DNA from: Microbacterium terrae
GTDB lineage: Bacteria > Actinomycetota > Actinomycetes > Actinomycetales > Microbacteriaceae
Assembly (NCBI RefSeq): GCF_017831975.1
Contig: NZ_JAFDSS010000001.1
Coordinates: 2,356,001 to 2,420,000, forward strand
DNA length: 64,000 nt
Direction of reading: 5' to 3'
A program made the position numbers and the translations under genes. Shown here one piece after another: positions 7,782 to 16,464 of the stretch. The notes under the pieces were generated by a model that was given only the letters and a program-made list of their open reading frames with translations, was not told where the DNA came from and did not search any database. The stretch's first letter is position 1. Every line of letters starts with the position of its first letter.

Positions 7782-8828
7782 ATGCGCTTCGGGCTGATCC
7801 AGAACTATTCGACCCCGATCGATGAGATCGCCGACGCCGTCGATACCCTCGAAGCCGCGGGCCTCAACACGATCGCCGTGGCCGAGGCGTACTCATTCGA
7901 CGCCGTGAGCCGGCTCGGCTACCTCGCCGCGAAGACGCGGACGATCGGCCTCATGTCGAACATCCTCCAGCTCTATACGCGCACGCCCACACTCACGGCG
8001 ATGACCGCGGCGAGCCTGGACTCCCTGACGCCGGGCGGTTTCACGCTCGGGCTCGGCGCCTCGGGTCCGCAGGTCATCGAAGGGTTCCACGGCGTGCCCT
8101 ACGACGCTCCCGTCGGCCGCACCCGCGAGATCGTCGAGATCTGCCGGCAGACCTGGCGGCGCGAGCCCGTGGCCCACGACGGTGCGCATTACAGCATCCC
8201 TCTCACCCGCGACAAGGGCGGGTCGGGGCTCGGACGTCCGCTGAAGATCATCAACCGGCTCGTCCGCGCCGACATCCCCATCTCGATCGCGGCACTCGGC
8301 GCGCGCAGCGTCGCCCAGGTCGCCGAGATCGCCGACGGCTGGCAGCCGATCTTCTTCGACCCCGCGCGTGCGGATCGGGTGTGGGGCGAAGCGCTCGAAG
8401 CCGGACGGGCGAAGCGCAGCTCGGATCTCGGCGACCTCCGGATCGAGGTGCAGGTGTTCTTCGCCTTCGGCGAACCGTCGCCCGACGCGATCGCGAGCGT
8501 GCGCGCGCACCTCGCCCTCTACATCGGCGGCATGGGGGCGAGAGGCAAGAACTTCTACAACGACATCGCCGTCCGCTACGGGTTCGCGGCCGAGGCGGCC
8601 GATATCCAAGGTCTGTACCTGGCGGGCAGGATCGAGGATGCCGCCGCCGCAGTCCCCGACGAGCTGGTGTTCGGCGTGGCGCTGTTCGGCGACGCCGACG
8701 AGCTGAAGCGGCGGATCGCGGCATTCGGCGCGGCGGGCGTCACCACGCTGCTGCTCGCGCCGGTCGCGGAGACCGCAGAGCAGCGCCTCGCGGACGTCGT
8801 CTCGCTTCTCGACCTCACGCGAAGCTGA
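7782..8828 (+). CDS. LLM class flavin-dependent (F420-type) oxidoreductase
   Basis: 348 residues with the TIM-barrel luciferase-like fold: MRFGLIQNY at the N-terminus, LGYLAAKTRTIGLMSNI, TLGLGASGPQVIEGFHG and IPISIAALGARSVAQVAEIADG. This pattern is typical of actinobacterial F420-dependent enzymes, though FMN use cannot be excluded. Three in-frame ATGs lie close together (7767, 7776, 7782); 7782 has GGAGAG seven bases upstream. It follows ligC by about 100 bases and may have its own promoter. The substrate is unknown. Confidence 0.88.
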   Translation: MRFGLIQNYSTPIDEIADAVDTLEAAGLNTIAVAEAYSFDAVSRLGYLAAKTRTIGLMSNILQLYTRTPTLTAMTAASLDSLTPGGFTLGLGASGPQVIEGFHGVPYDAPVGRTREIVEICRQTWRREPVAHDGAHYSIPLTRDKGGSGLGRPLKIINRLVRADIPISIAALGARSVAQVAEIADGWQPIFFDPARADRVWGEALEAGRAKRSSDLGDLRIEVQVFFAFGEPSPDAIASVRAHLALYIGGMGARGKNFYNDIAVRYGFAAEAADIQGLYLAGRIEDAAAAVPDELVFGVALFGDADELKRRIAAFGAAGVTTLLLAPVAETAEQRLADVVSLLDLTRS

Positions 8829-8932
8829 GAGCCTCGTCCGCGGACCCGCATCGCGCCATGACCGTCGGCGAGCGCACGAACCAGCGGGTGCGCAGCAGCT
8901 GCGCCGTCCAGCGCGAGCTGCGCGCCGAGCGC

Positions 8933-9979
8933 TCAGCCACCGGCATCCTTCGGCCAGTTCTCGGGATTGAGGCGGCTCGGCTGCACGCGCGGCGGCTCAC
9001 CGGGCATCTTGGGGAAGTCGGGCGGGAAGGGCAGTTCGCGGAGCCCGTCGTCGAGGTCGCGCTGCCACCACTCCAGCAGCGTGTCGATGCGGCCGGGCTT
9101 CGCGAGCAGGTCGGCCCACGGGTCGCCGACCGCCGCCAGCCGGTCGGGCACCGTGCGCACCGTGAAGGCGCCGGGATCGACCCCGCCCTCGAGCTCGTCC
9201 CACGTGACGGGCGTCGACACGGTGGCGCCGGCGAGCGCACGCGGCGAGTAGGCGCCCGCCATCGTACGGTCGCGGTTGGCCTGGTTGAAGTCGATGAAGA
9301 TGCGCTCGCCGCGCTCCTCCTTCCACCAGTTCATCGTGACCCGGTCGGGCATGCGCCGCTCGAGCTCACGTCCCGCCGCGATCACGGCGTGGCGCACGTC
9401 GAGGAACTCCCACTCCGGCTCGATCGGGCAGAACAGGTGGATGCCGCGGTTGCCACTGGTCTTCACGAAGGTCGTGAGCCCAGCCTCGGCGAGCACGTCG
9501 CGCATCGCCGGGGCGACGGCCGCAGCATCCGCGAAACCGGTCCCCGGCTGCGGATCGAGGTCGATGCGCAGCTCGACCGGGTTGTCGGTGTTCGCGGTGA
9601 GCGCGGCCCACGGGTGGAAGACGACGGTGTTCATCTGCGCCGCCCAGACCGCAGCCGCCGCCTCGGTGATGACAAGCTGCGGATGCCGGCGCCCGCTGTT
9701 GTAGCGCACGGTGACGGTCTCGACGAAGCCTGGGGCGCCCTTCGGCGGGTTCTTCGAATAGAACCGCTCGCCGTCGATGCCCTCGGGGAACCGCTCGAGC
9801 GACACCGGCCGGTCGCCGTTCGCGGCGAGGAACGGGCCCGACACGGCGATCAGGTACTCGGCGAGCTCGCGCTTGGTGATCCCGAGCTCGGGCCACAGCA
9901 CGCGGTTCGGGCTCGAGAGCCCCACCTCGCGATCGGCGCCCGCGCCGGGGACGATGAGGGTGATGCGCTCGGAGGCCAT
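8933..9979 (-). CDS. LigD-type DNA polymerase (primase-polymerase) domain protein
   Basis: 348 residues, a stand-alone archaeo-eukaryotic primase domain of the LigD polymerase family. The catalytic Asp pair is in LRIDLDPQPG (D140, D142), followed by KTSGNRGIHLF and NWWKEERGERIFIDFNQANR, which bind nucleotide and the 5'-phosphate end. No ligase or nuclease domain is attached. Such proteins fill gaps, preferring ribonucleotides, during end joining or excision repair. It converges on the LLM oxidoreductase gene. A second paralogue is at 52408-53655. Confidence 0.9.
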   Translation of the reverse strand: MASERITLIVPGAGADREVGLSSPNRVLWPELGITKRELAEYLIAVSGPFLAANGDRPVSLERFPEGIDGERFYSKNPPKGAPGFVETVTVRYNSGRRHPQLVITEAAAAVWAAQMNTVVFHPWAALTANTDNPVELRIDLDPQPGTGFADAAAVAPAMRDVLAEAGLTTFVKTSGNRGIHLFCPIEPEWEFLDVRHAVIAAGRELERRMPDRVTMNWWKEERGERIFIDFNQANRDRTMAGAYSPRALAGATVSTPVTWDELEGGVDPGAFTVRTVPDRLAAVGDPWADLLAKPGRIDTLLEWWQRDLDDGLRELPFPPDFPKMPGEPPRVQPSRLNPENWPKDAGG

Positions 9980-9985
9980 AGTGCG

Positions 9986-9991
9986 ACGCTA
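9986..9991 (-). promoter_or_regulatory. -10 box of a leaderless start (LigD-type polymerase)
   Basis: TAGCGT on the minus strand lies six bases before ATG 9979. The second polymerase paralogue has the identical hexamer. Confidence 0.5.
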
Positions 9992-10043
9992 GCGGGGCGC
10001 CGCGACATCCGGCACCCCGCCCGCCGCGCCGGGCGCGGGATCG

Positions 10044-10868
10044 TCAGCGGTAGAGGGGGTACAGCTGCCCGATCACGAACGCGACGGCGAGGAACAGCAG
10101 CGTCAGTGCGAGCACGGTCCAGTCGATCCACCCGGTGCGCAGGTGCCCGATGCGGATCGCCCGCCCGCGACGGTCGACCGTCGCGAAGGTGAAGCCCCGG
10201 GCCTCGAGCGCCTCGACCGTCGTGCGAACGTTCTTCGCCGTGTTGAGGAAGATCGGATAGAACGACCGCACCGCCATGTCGGCCCACTGCACGACCACGC
10301 GCCACGCGAGGAACCCGCGGCGCTCCGGCGGGGCGATCCGCAGCCGGTAGCCCTGGAACACCACGCTGAACTCCTCGATGAGGATCGGCAGCATGCGGTA
10401 GCCGTAGCTCACGGCGAAGGCCACGAGCTCGGGGCACTGCAGGGCCAGCAGTCCGTCCGACAGCTTCTCGGGGTCGAGTGAGACGAACGCCGCCATGCTC
10501 ACGAGCGAGACCGTGCCGACCTTGAGCGTCAGTTCGAGGAGGGCCACGATCGTCTCGGCGTCGCCGCCGAAGAACCACGCCGCCACGAAGATGTAGACCA
10601 GCTCGAAGCCGAGTCCGATGAGGAAGAGCCCGAGCACGAGCGGACCGACGCGTGCGAGGAAGATCGACACCGCGCCGCCGATGAAGAGGATCGCGAGCAC
10701 CGTGATGTTGTGGGTGAACCACGGCACGAACGCGTAGACGAGGTACCAGGCAATGACGACACGGGGGTCCATCAGCGAGAACACCCCGCCGCGCGTCGCA
10801 TACGCGGTACGGATGAGCTCGAGCTTGACCCACTCGACCGAGAGGACGTCGTGCTGCGTGCGGGCCAT
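10044..10868 (-). CDS. ECF transporter transmembrane component, EcfT-like
   Basis: 274 residues with about five membrane segments, the first near 30-55, and a cytosolic region with the coupling-helix motif EALEARGFTF (the AxxRG type that docks on the ATPases). It is the T component of an energy-coupling factor importer. ATG 10868 overlaps the TGA of the double-ATPase gene by one base, so the two are translationally coupled. It is the last gene of the HAD-S-A-T operon. Confidence 0.88.
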   Translation of the reverse strand: MARTQHDVLSVEWVKLELIRTAYATRGGVFSLMDPRVVIAWYLVYAFVPWFTHNITVLAILFIGGAVSIFLARVGPLVLGLFLIGLGFELVYIFVAAWFFGGDAETIVALLELTLKVGTVSLVSMAAFVSLDPEKLSDGLLALQCPELVAFAVSYGYRMLPILIEEFSVVFQGYRLRIAPPERRGFLAWRVVVQWADMAVRSFYPIFLNTAKNVRTTVEALEARGFTFATVDRRGRAIRIGHLRTGWIDWTVLALTLLFLAVAFVIGQLYPLYR

Positions 10869-12679
10869 CAGCGCACTCCCCCGGCGAGCAGCGGCGCCGC
10901 GACGCCTGCGACGAACTCGTCGACGCTCAGCGGCAGCGGATGCATGCCGAGCGCGGCTCCGAGTCGGGTCACCTCGGGGGGCACGAGTCGCGTACGCGTG
11001 AGCAGCGCCTCGTCGGCGAACAGCTCGGCCGGGGTGACGTCGGCCGCGACCGCGCCGCCGTCGAGCACGATCACGCGGGTCGCCCACTCGGCCACCAGCT
11101 GCATGTCGTGCGTCGCGACCACCGTGCAGGCGATCACGTCGGCGAGATCGGCGAGGAGCGCCGTGACCGCCTCGCGACTCGCCGTGTCGAGACTCGACGT
11201 CGGCTCGTCGAGGAGCAGCAGCGCCGGACGCATCGCGAGACCGATCCCGAGCGTCGCGCGCCGCTGCTGGCCGCCCGACAGGGTGCGGCCGTCGCGGTCG
11301 GCGTGCTCGGTGAGGCGCATCCGGTCGAGGATGCGATCCACCAGGGCGTCCACGTCGGCGACGCGGCGCGATCTCGGGAACATCGCGATGTCGTCGCGCA
11401 CGCTGCCGGTGAGGAACATCAGCTGCGGCCGCTGGTGCAGGTACGACGCGTGCTCGGCGAGACGGCGGGCCGACTTCGAGCGCGAGTCGATCCCGTCGAC
11501 GGTCACGATGCCCTCGCGCGGCACGTCGATGCCGGCGAGCAGGCGGAGCAGGGTCGACTTGCCGGCCCCGTTGCCGCCGACGAGGGCCACGCGATCGCCG
11601 CGCCGCAGCTCGAGATCGAGATCGCGCAGCACCGGGGTGAGCCCGCCGCCGACCGAACGGTAGCCGTGCCCGACGCGCGACGCGCTGACCACGGTGTCGG
11701 CCATGGCCGGCAGCGTGGGGTCCGTGACGGATGCCGCGCCCGCGCCGCGCACCGTGCCGAGGCTTGACGCGTCGCGGCTCGGCTCATCGCGGCTCGGCGC
11801 GTCGGGGGCGGCATCCGTCATCGTCCCGCCCTCGTGCACAGCCCGCGCCTCGAACCGGCCCTGCAGCAGCGCCGCGGCATCCGTCACCGTTCTCGGCGAC
11901 TCCGCGATGCCGAGGGCGCGCACCGCGCGCACCAGCTGCGGCGCCGGGATGCCGTGGGCCTCGAGCTCGTCGACCCGGCTCATCGCCTCGCCGACCGGCA
12001 GGTGCCATACGGGCGCCCCATCGGCCATCAGCACGACCGACTTCGCGTACCGAGCCACGAACTCGGCGTGGTGCTCGATGACGATGACGGTGAGCCCCTG
12101 TTCGCGGTTGGCCTCGGCGAGCCGCTCGTAGACCTCTTCGGCGTGCGCCGGGTCGAGCTCCGCGACGGGCTCGTCGACGACCACGACGGCGGGCCGCAGG
12201 GCCAGCACCCCGGCGAGCGCCGTCAGATGCGACTGCCCTCCCGACAGCTGCCACACGAACCGGCTCTCGAGGCCGCTGAGGCCCACCGCCTCGATCGCGG
12301 CGATGGTGCGCTCGACGTGGTCGTGGTGCCCGAAGTTGATCGGACCGAAGGCGACCTCGTCGGCGACCGTCGGGCGCACGAGCTGGTTCTGGAAGTCCTG
12401 GTAGACGTACCCCACCTTGTCCGAGAGCGCCGCGACGCTCGAGGTGAAGGTGTCGATGCCGTCGACGGTGACCGTTCCCGCGAACTCCCCCGACCAGTAG
12501 TGCGGGATGAGGCCGTTGAGCGTCTTGCAGAGGGTCGTCTTGGCCGCGCCGTTTCCGCCGACGACCGCCACGAAGTCGCCCCGCTCGATGGTCAGGTCGG
12601 CGTTGCGCAGCGTGTCTCGGTCGGCGCCGGGATAGCGGAACGACAGGTTCTCGATGCGGATGACGGGATCACTCGTCAT
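10868..12679 (-). CDS. Fused double ABC ATPase of the ECF importer (EcfA-A' type)
   Basis: 603 residues with two complete ABC domains. The first (about 1-240) has LSGGQSHLTALAGVLALRP and VVVVDEPVAELDP, but its P-loop reads GGNGAAKTT, with Ala in place of the last invariant Gly. The second (about 335-560) has an intact GGNGAGKST, LSGGQQRRATLG and LLLLDEPTSSLD. A linker rich in Ser, Asp and Arg joins them. The protein powers vitamin or metal uptake with the S and T components. Its start overlaps the S gene by 11 bases. The degenerate first Walker A may weaken one ATP site. Confidence 0.9.
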   Translation of the reverse strand: MTSDPVIRIENLSFRYPGADRDTLRNADLTIERGDFVAVVGGNGAAKTTLCKTLNGLIPHYWSGEFAGTVTVDGIDTFTSSVAALSDKVGYVYQDFQNQLVRPTVADEVAFGPINFGHHDHVERTIAAIEAVGLSGLESRFVWQLSGGQSHLTALAGVLALRPAVVVVDEPVAELDPAHAEEVYERLAEANREQGLTVIVIEHHAEFVARYAKSVVLMADGAPVWHLPVGEAMSRVDELEAHGIPAPQLVRAVRALGIAESPRTVTDAAALLQGRFEARAVHEGGTMTDAAPDAPSRDEPSRDASSLGTVRGAGAASVTDPTLPAMADTVVSASRVGHGYRSVGGGLTPVLRDLDLELRRGDRVALVGGNGAGKSTLLRLLAGIDVPREGIVTVDGIDSRSKSARRLAEHASYLHQRPQLMFLTGSVRDDIAMFPRSRRVADVDALVDRILDRMRLTEHADRDGRTLSGGQQRRATLGIGLAMRPALLLLDEPTSSLDTASREAVTALLADLADVIACTVVATHDMQLVAEWATRVIVLDGGAVAADVTPAELFADEALLTRTRLVPPEVTRLGAALGMHPLPLSVDEFVAGVAAPLLAGGVR

Positions 12680-13586
12680 GGGCGACGACTCCGGCCTTCC
12701 GCTTCTTCGCGAGCTGGAAGATGACGAACGCGATGGAGACGACCACGACGATCGCTGCGACGCTCACCCACAGGAACACGTCGCCGTACTGGTCGCGGAA
12801 GTCGGCCTCGAACGAGCCGACGCTGACGTCCCACGCCTCGAGAAAGGCGAAGAAGAACGATGCGATGCCGGCGAGCACCGCGAGCACCACGAACCAGGCG
12901 GACTTCGGCGCCATGCCCGGAGCCTTCTCGCCCGGCACGCGCGGGCGCATGCCCAGCAGCGGCTCGATCTTGCCGTGGAGGGCCGGAATGAGCCACATCG
13001 CCGGGATCGCGCCGAACAGGATGCCGCTCATGATGATGTCGACGCCGAACCCGATGCCCTCCAGCAGCAGGATCGACTGCGGCAGACCGTCGACGAACTC
13101 GGCCTCCTCGACGCCGATCCACACCTTCGACAGGTCGACGATCGCCGACAGCGCCTTGTCGATGATGACGACCGTGAGCGCGCCGAGCCAGATCTGCGCG
13201 CGGCTGCGCGGATTGCGGATCAGCGTTCCGGCGATGTACAGGGCGAGGAACATCTGGATGAAGCCCTCGACCTCGCTGAGGCCCGAGAAGTCGCCCATGA
13301 GCAGGTCGGTGAAGACGATCTCGCCGAGCGGGGCACCCAACGCCGCCCAGAACGGGCTGAACAGGGCGACCATGACGAGTGGGACGAACACGAAGTACGC
13401 CACCGAGATGTCCACCGGCCCGATGGTGATGTCGGGGATGATCTCGAGCACGATGTTCGACAGACCGAACAGCGCCATCGAGAGCACGAAGACCATCAGC
13501 TTCTGCGGGGTGGTGAGGGTGGCTCCGGGGGCTGCGGCGCCGCGGAGCGCACCGGCGCGCTCGTAGGTGTCGACGGTCTCGGACAT
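12669..13586 (-). CDS. ECF transporter substrate-binding (S) component, membrane protein
   Basis: 305 residues with six to seven membrane segments (for example near KLMVFVLSMALFGLSNIVLE and YFVFVPLVMVALFSPFWAAL), a cytosolic basic stretch around 215-235 and a basic C-terminus. Position and coupling to EcfA and EcfT genes identify it as the substrate-binding subunit. AAGGAGAG precedes ATG 13586. No known vitamin-specific signature was recognised, so the substrate is unknown; the HAD-like gene upstream hints at a phosphorylated compound, which is only inference. Confidence 0.75.
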   Translation of the reverse strand: MSETVDTYERAGALRGAAAPGATLTTPQKLMVFVLSMALFGLSNIVLEIIPDITIGPVDISVAYFVFVPLVMVALFSPFWAALGAPLGEIVFTDLLMGDFSGLSEVEGFIQMFLALYIAGTLIRNPRSRAQIWLGALTVVIIDKALSAIVDLSKVWIGVEEAEFVDGLPQSILLLEGIGFGVDIIMSGILFGAIPAMWLIPALHGKIEPLLGMRPRVPGEKAPGMAPKSAWFVVLAVLAGIASFFFAFLEAWDVSVGSFEADFRDQYGDVFLWVSVAAIVVVVSIAFVIFQLAKKRKAGVVAHDE

Positions 13587-13612
13587 GGGTTCTCTCCTTG
13601 ATTCGGGGGGGG

Positions 13613-15307
13613 TCAGGCAGAGACGACCGCGAACGCGGACGCCGGTCGGGTGGACTGAGGATGCGCGGCCTCGATGAGGGCGAGCAGGTCGCGGGCGCCG
13701 TCGACCACGTGGGTGACCGCGGGTCCGGGAACGGATGCGGCGGCACGGCCGGCAGCGAGCGCGTCGAGGGCGTCGTCGGGGGTGGACCCGCCGCGCACGA
13801 TCACACGACCCGCGATCCCGGCGGCCTGGGCCGCCGCGGCGTCGTTCTCGGGCTTGTCGCCGTAGAACCAGCTGCGAGCGGGGTCGGCGACCACGGTTCG
13901 CACCGCTTCATCGACGATGGAGCGGTCGGGCTTTCGCACACCCACCTCATCGGAGCAGACGAACACCGAGATCAGCTCGTCGAGGCCCTGGTCGGCGCAC
14001 TCGGCGCGCACCGCGCGCCCGCTCACCGTGTTCGAGACGACGACCACGGGCATGCCGAGGTCGCGGCATCCCTCGAGCAGGTCGCGCACGCCCTCACGCG
14101 GGGTGCGCCGGCTCTTCGCGCGGCCGTACCGGAACATGAGGTCGTGAGCCTCGGCCTCGAGCACCGCGCGGTGCCGCGGCGAGAGGTCGGCGCCGGCGAA
14201 GTCGCGCCAGAACGTCACCGGGTCGATCTCGGTGATGGTCGCTCCGAGCGCCCGGTGCTCGCCGATGCGGGCGCGCTTGAACTCGCCGTGGCGCTGCTTG
14301 GCGGCATCCAGCGCCCGCTCGACCTCGTCGGTGGTGATCGCCTCGCCCGACCGCGAGAGGAGCGCGGCGAGGAACTCGACGAACTCCGCGCGCAGCGCGG
14401 GGTCGGGCTGCGACGTCGAGATGACGCCGCCGTGGTCGATGAACAGGGCGGGTCGCCGGTGCGTGGCGGGCATCGGAGCGACGGATGCCGCCGGCCCGAG
14501 GCGCACTGCGGGCTCGGCGGCGGCGAGCGCGGCGGCCAGTCCCTCCGGGGTCTCGAACACGGCGTCCGGCCGCGCGTCGACCGCGAACGGCGGGTTGTGG
14601 GTGTGCTTGCTCGCGGTGAGCACGACGGCCTGCACACCGGCGCGGCGCCCGGCCACCACGTCGCGGTCCATCGTGTCACCGACGTACCAGGTCTCGGACG
14701 CGGTGAGGCCGAGACCGGTCGCGGCCAGCTCGATCATGCGCGGGTGGGGTTTGCGCATGCCCACCTCATCGGAGTACACCTGCACCGCGAACGCGTCGGC
14801 GAGTCCGGCCCGGGCGAGAAGTCGCCGGTGGCTGCGGCCCGAGTGGGCGTTCGAGACGATGCCCACCGGAATGCCGCGACGCCGCGCCTCGGCGAGAAGG
14901 GCGGCGATGCCCGGCCGCACGGTGTGATCGGAGAGCGCCGTGTTCAGATCTGCCAGCACCTCTGCGGCATCGGCGACGAGCACGTCGCGCGGGCCCTCGG
15001 GGAGATCGGCCGCGATGAAGTCGCCCACGATCTCACGGTGCGTCATCTCGCGCGGCTCCAGGCGCCTGCTCGACGCGTGCTTCCAGTGCCCGAGCGCGGT
15101 GAGCGCGGCGTCGAGCGATGCCCGCAGCGCCGTGCGGTCGGCGCGATGACCCGCCCGCTCGATGCGCGCCGCGAGCAGGTCGGCGGCGGCAGCCCGGCCG
15201 TCGGGCAGCTTGCGGGTCTGGAAGACGACACCGCCGAAGTCGAGCAGCAGCCCGCGCGGGGCGACGCGCAGCGCGTCGGGGATGTCGGTCGTGAGGGAGG
15301 AGTCCAT
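13613..15307 (-). CDS. Tandem HAD-superfamily hydrolase-like protein
   Basis: 564 residues made of two HAD-IA-like halves. The first has LLLDFGGVVFQTRKL (about 18-32), VGIVSNAHSG and WYVGDTMDRDV; the second has ALFIDHGGVISTS, VVVVSNTVSG and WFYGDKPENDA. In both halves the motif I DxD is replaced by D-x-G, so the usual acid/base Asp is missing while the nucleophile Asp, motif II Ser and the motif IV acidic pair remain. Activity may therefore be altered. It is the first gene of the ECF operon and shares a control region with the divergent LacI gene. Confidence 0.8.
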   Translation of the reverse strand: MDSSLTTDIPDALRVAPRGLLLDFGGVVFQTRKLPDGRAAAADLLAARIERAGHRADRTALRASLDAALTALGHWKHASSRRLEPREMTHREIVGDFIAADLPEGPRDVLVADAAEVLADLNTALSDHTVRPGIAALLAEARRRGIPVGIVSNAHSGRSHRRLLARAGLADAFAVQVYSDEVGMRKPHPRMIELAATGLGLTASETWYVGDTMDRDVVAGRRAGVQAVVLTASKHTHNPPFAVDARPDAVFETPEGLAAALAAAEPAVRLGPAASVAPMPATHRRPALFIDHGGVISTSQPDPALRAEFVEFLAALLSRSGEAITTDEVERALDAAKQRHGEFKRARIGEHRALGATITEIDPVTFWRDFAGADLSPRHRAVLEAEAHDLMFRYGRAKSRRTPREGVRDLLEGCRDLGMPVVVVSNTVSGRAVRAECADQGLDELISVFVCSDEVGVRKPDRSIVDEAVRTVVADPARSWFYGDKPENDAAAAQAAGIAGRVIVRGGSTPDDALDALAAGRAAASVPGPAVTHVVDGARDLLALIEAAHPQSTRPASAFAVVSA

Positions 15308-15394
15308 AGGGGCCTTTCTGCGCACGGCAGCGGCGCGCGGTGTCGACGTTAGGGACGCGCGGTGGACCGCCAGGCACCGGATGGTGAACATGCG

Positions 15395-15406
15395 TGGAAC
15401 GCTCCA
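15395..15406. promoter_or_regulatory. LacI-type operator, copy 1
   Basis: TGGAACGCTCCA is a near-perfect 12-bp palindrome with the central CG typical of LacI/GalR operators. It lies between the divergent HAD and LacI genes. Confidence 0.75.
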
Positions 15407-15417
15407 GCTGGAAGAAC

Positions 15418-15429
15418 TGGAACGCTCCA
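15418..15429. promoter_or_regulatory. LacI-type operator, copy 2
   Basis: This is an identical TGGAACGCTCCA, 23 bases (about two helical turns) from copy 1 on the same DNA face and 22 bases before the LacI start. Confidence 0.75.
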
Positions 15430-15450
15430 GCCGCTGGTAGAACGGTCGCT

Positions 15451-16464
15451 GTGACTTCTCCCCTGCGACGCCCGACGATCGTCGACGTCGCGAAGGAGGC
15501 GGGCGTCTCGAAGTCACTGGTCTCGCTCGCCCTGCGCGACGGTCAGGGGGTCGGAGCATCCACCCGCCGCCGCATCGTCGAGGTCGCCGAGCAGCTCGGC
15601 TACCGGTCGAACACGTGGGCCGCCAGCCTCGCGCGCGGTCGCAGCCATCTCATCGGCATCGTCGTGAACGACCTGCACAGCGGGTACCACACCGACATCG
15701 TCGACGGGATCGAGGATGCCGCGGCCTCCGACGGCTTCGCCGTGGTTCTCAGCCACGGCCGGCGCGATCCGGTGATCGCCGCCGCCCGCCTCGATTCGCT
15801 GGGCGGCATGGGCGTCGAGGCGATCGTGGTGGTGTCGGGGCAGATCGACCGCCGCGACCTCGAGCGCGCGTCGCGTTCACGCCCCGTCGTGGTCGTCGGG
15901 CGCCCGCACGAGGTGCCCGAGGGCATCGGACAGGTGTCGAACGACGACCGACTGGGCGCGCGCCTCGCCGTGCACCATCTCGCCGCGCTCGGCCACCGCC
16001 GCATCGCCCACGTGACCTCGTCGCGTCGTCCTGCTGCCGAGGAGCGACGTGAGGCGTACCTCGAGACGATGGAGCAGCTGGGACTCGCCGAGCACGCCGA
16101 GATCCTCGAACCGGATGCCGCGGTCGCGCGACTGAGCGATCCGGCGGGCTGCCCGTCGGCCGTGTTCGCCGCGAACGATCGCCTCGCCCGCGACCTGGTC
16201 GGCGCGGCATTCGACGCCGGCGTCGACGTGCCGGGGGCGCTCAGCGTGGTCGGCTACGACGACACCGACCTCGCCCGGGCCCTGCGCCCCGCGCTCACAA
16301 GCGTCGAGCAGCCGCGTCGCGACATGGGCCATCGCGCTTTCGCGCTCGTGGGCTCGCTCCTCGCGGGCGACCAGGTGCGCCACGAGGTCATCGAGCCGCG
16401 TCTCGTCGTGCGCGACTCGACGACGGCCGCCGCCGGGTGGACGGTCGCCGGCGTCAGCCGATGA
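15451..16464 (+). CDS. LacI family transcriptional regulator
   Basis: 337 residues. The N-terminal LacI helix-turn-helix is clear (PTIVDVAKEAGVSKSLVSLA, then LGYRSNTWAASLARGRS hinge). A periplasmic-binding-protein-like sensor follows (LIGIVVNDLHSGYHTDIVDG, AVFAANDRLARDLVG, LSVVGYDDTDLARAL, LTSVEQPRRDMG). GTG 15451 is chosen because it gives the usual short lead before the helix-turn-helix; an upstream GTG at 15394 would run through the operators. It probably represses the ECF-HAD operon and itself through the twin operators. The effector is unknown, possibly a sugar or nucleoside. Confidence 0.9.
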   Translation: MTSPLRRPTIVDVAKEAGVSKSLVSLALRDGQGVGASTRRRIVEVAEQLGYRSNTWAASLARGRSHLIGIVVNDLHSGYHTDIVDGIEDAAASDGFAVVLSHGRRDPVIAAARLDSLGGMGVEAIVVVSGQIDRRDLERASRSRPVVVVGRPHEVPEGIGQVSNDDRLGARLAVHHLAALGHRRIAHVTSSRRPAAEERREAYLETMEQLGLAEHAEILEPDAAVARLSDPAGCPSAVFAANDRLARDLVGAAFDAGVDVPGALSVVGYDDTDLARALRPALTSVEQPRRDMGHRAFALVGSLLAGDQVRHEVIEPRLVVRDSTTAAAGWTVAGVSR

